Source: Gammaproteobacteria bacterium (GTDB lineage: Bacteria > Pseudomonadota > Gammaproteobacteria > Pseudomonadales > DSM-25080). Taken from it: a stretch of 5,373 bases of DNA. Location of the stretch: contig JABXIR010000038.1 of assembly GCA_013372965.1 (NCBI GenBank), positions 1 through 5,373 of the forward strand, given 5' to 3'. The position numbers and the translations under genes were made by a program. Each line of letters starts with the position of its first letter. The stretch's first letter is position 1. Positions 4,900 through 5,373 of this stretch are shown here, piece after piece. The notes below the pieces were generated by a model. That model was not told the DNA's origin. It did not search any database and saw only the letters and a list, made by a program, of their open reading frames with translations.

Positions 4900-5373
4900 T
4901 TAGCCCATAGCGTTCACGACGGAGATCATAACACCCGCCGCAACTGCCGAACCAATCACGCCCGCAACATTTGGGCCCATCGCGTGCATTAATAGGAAGT
5001 TCTGAGGATTTGCCTCGAGACCAACACGGTTAGCCACGCGCGCCGCCATAGGAACCGCCGACACACCCGCCGCACCAATTAATGGATTGACCTTCTGCTT
5101 AGAGACTGCGTTCATCAGCTTCGCCATCAAAACACCCGCTGCGGTACCGATTGCAAATGCTACGATGCCGAGCGCCAGGATACCCAACGTTTTCGGGTCG
5201 AGGAACTTGTCTGCGGCAAGCTTAGAGCCAACCGACAGTCCTAAGAAAATCGTCGTGATGTTGATCAGGGCGTTCTGAGCCGTATCGCTTAGACGATCAA
5301 CGACACCACATTCTTTCATCAGATTACCGAAACAGAACATCCCAAGTAACGGCGCTGCAGCGGGAATAAATAA
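4900..5373 (-). CDS. oadB: Sodium-pumping oxaloacetate decarboxylase beta subunit, C-terminal part (5' end beyond window)
   Basis: The last 157 residues of an OadB-family integral membrane protein, open to the window edge; full-length members have about 375-435 residues. OadB decarboxylates the carboxybiotin carried by the alpha subunit and couples this to sodium export across the inner membrane. The fragment matches OadB closely: PLLGMFCFGNLM, LINITTIFLGLSVGSK, LGILALGIVAFAIGTAAGVLMAKL, and NPLIGAAGVSAVPMAARV. The last segment contains the asparagine, glycine, serine and arginine equivalent to Asn373, Gly377, Ser382 and Arg389 of the Klebsiella protein, residues tied to sodium coupling. It ends with the typical LLMHAMGPNVAGVIGSAVAAGVM. 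Hydrophobic helices alternate with short loops throughout. The alpha and gamma subunit genes would be expected upstream on this strand, outside the window. The closely related methylmalonyl-CoA or glutaconyl-CoA decarboxylase beta subunits cannot be fully excluded without those partners, but OadB fits best. A terminator follows. Confidence 0.94.
   Translation of the reverse strand, partial: LFIPAAAPLLGMFCFGNLMKECGVVDRLSDTAQNALINITTIFLGLSVGSKLAADKFLDPKTLGILALGIVAFAIGTAAGVLMAKLMNAVSKQKVNPLIGAAGVSAVPMAARVANRVGLEANPQNFLLMHAMGPNVAGVIGSAVAAGVMISVVNAMG

Overview
The window looks like chromosomal DNA of a gammaproteobacterium, probably marine. The evidence is protein-level: a BolA protein close to the enterobacterial type, an OadB-type sodium-pump subunit, a TopB-family protein, moderate GC content and strong Shine-Dalgarno sites. 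No species can be assigned from sequence alone. There is no sign of insertion sequences, phage genes, tRNA or rRNA genes, or CRISPR repeats.

Layout. Positions 1-2127 hold a two-gene plus-strand catabolic unit. The 3' part of a class III omega-amino acid:pyruvate aminotransferase comes first, then a C(UUCG)G hairpin, a complete CoA-acylating (methyl)malonate-semialdehyde dehydrogenase (mmsA), and a strong intrinsic terminator at 2101-2127. The aminotransferase would form malonate semialdehyde (or a related semialdehyde) from an omega-amino acid such as beta-alanine. The dehydrogenase would convert it to acetyl-CoA or propionyl-CoA. Positions 2128-2426 are a non-coding spacer with two inverted repeats. 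One could mask the ribosome binding site of the next gene, and the other carries an anti-Shine-Dalgarno-like loop.

Positions 2427-4514 encode a 695-residue topoisomerase III (TopB)-family protein, the most unusual item here. It keeps the fold-level TopB signatures, the active-site tyrosine context and two C-terminal C4 zinc ribbons. It has lost several residues that are near-invariant in working type IA topoisomerases: the lysine after the first glutamate, the first aspartate of the TOPRIM DxDxE motif, the arginine two residues after the tyrosine, and the histidines of the HHAIIPT segment. It may be a repurposed or inactive paralogue.

Positions 4511-5373 are on the minus strand. The 3' part of oadB (beta subunit of a sodium-pumping decarboxylase) ends at 4900 and is followed by an intrinsic terminator. 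The T-tract of that terminator runs into an extended -10 promoter for bolA (4511-4819). The bolA and topoisomerase-like genes converge and share a four-base stop-codon overlap (TTAG, 4511-4514), with no terminator visible between them.
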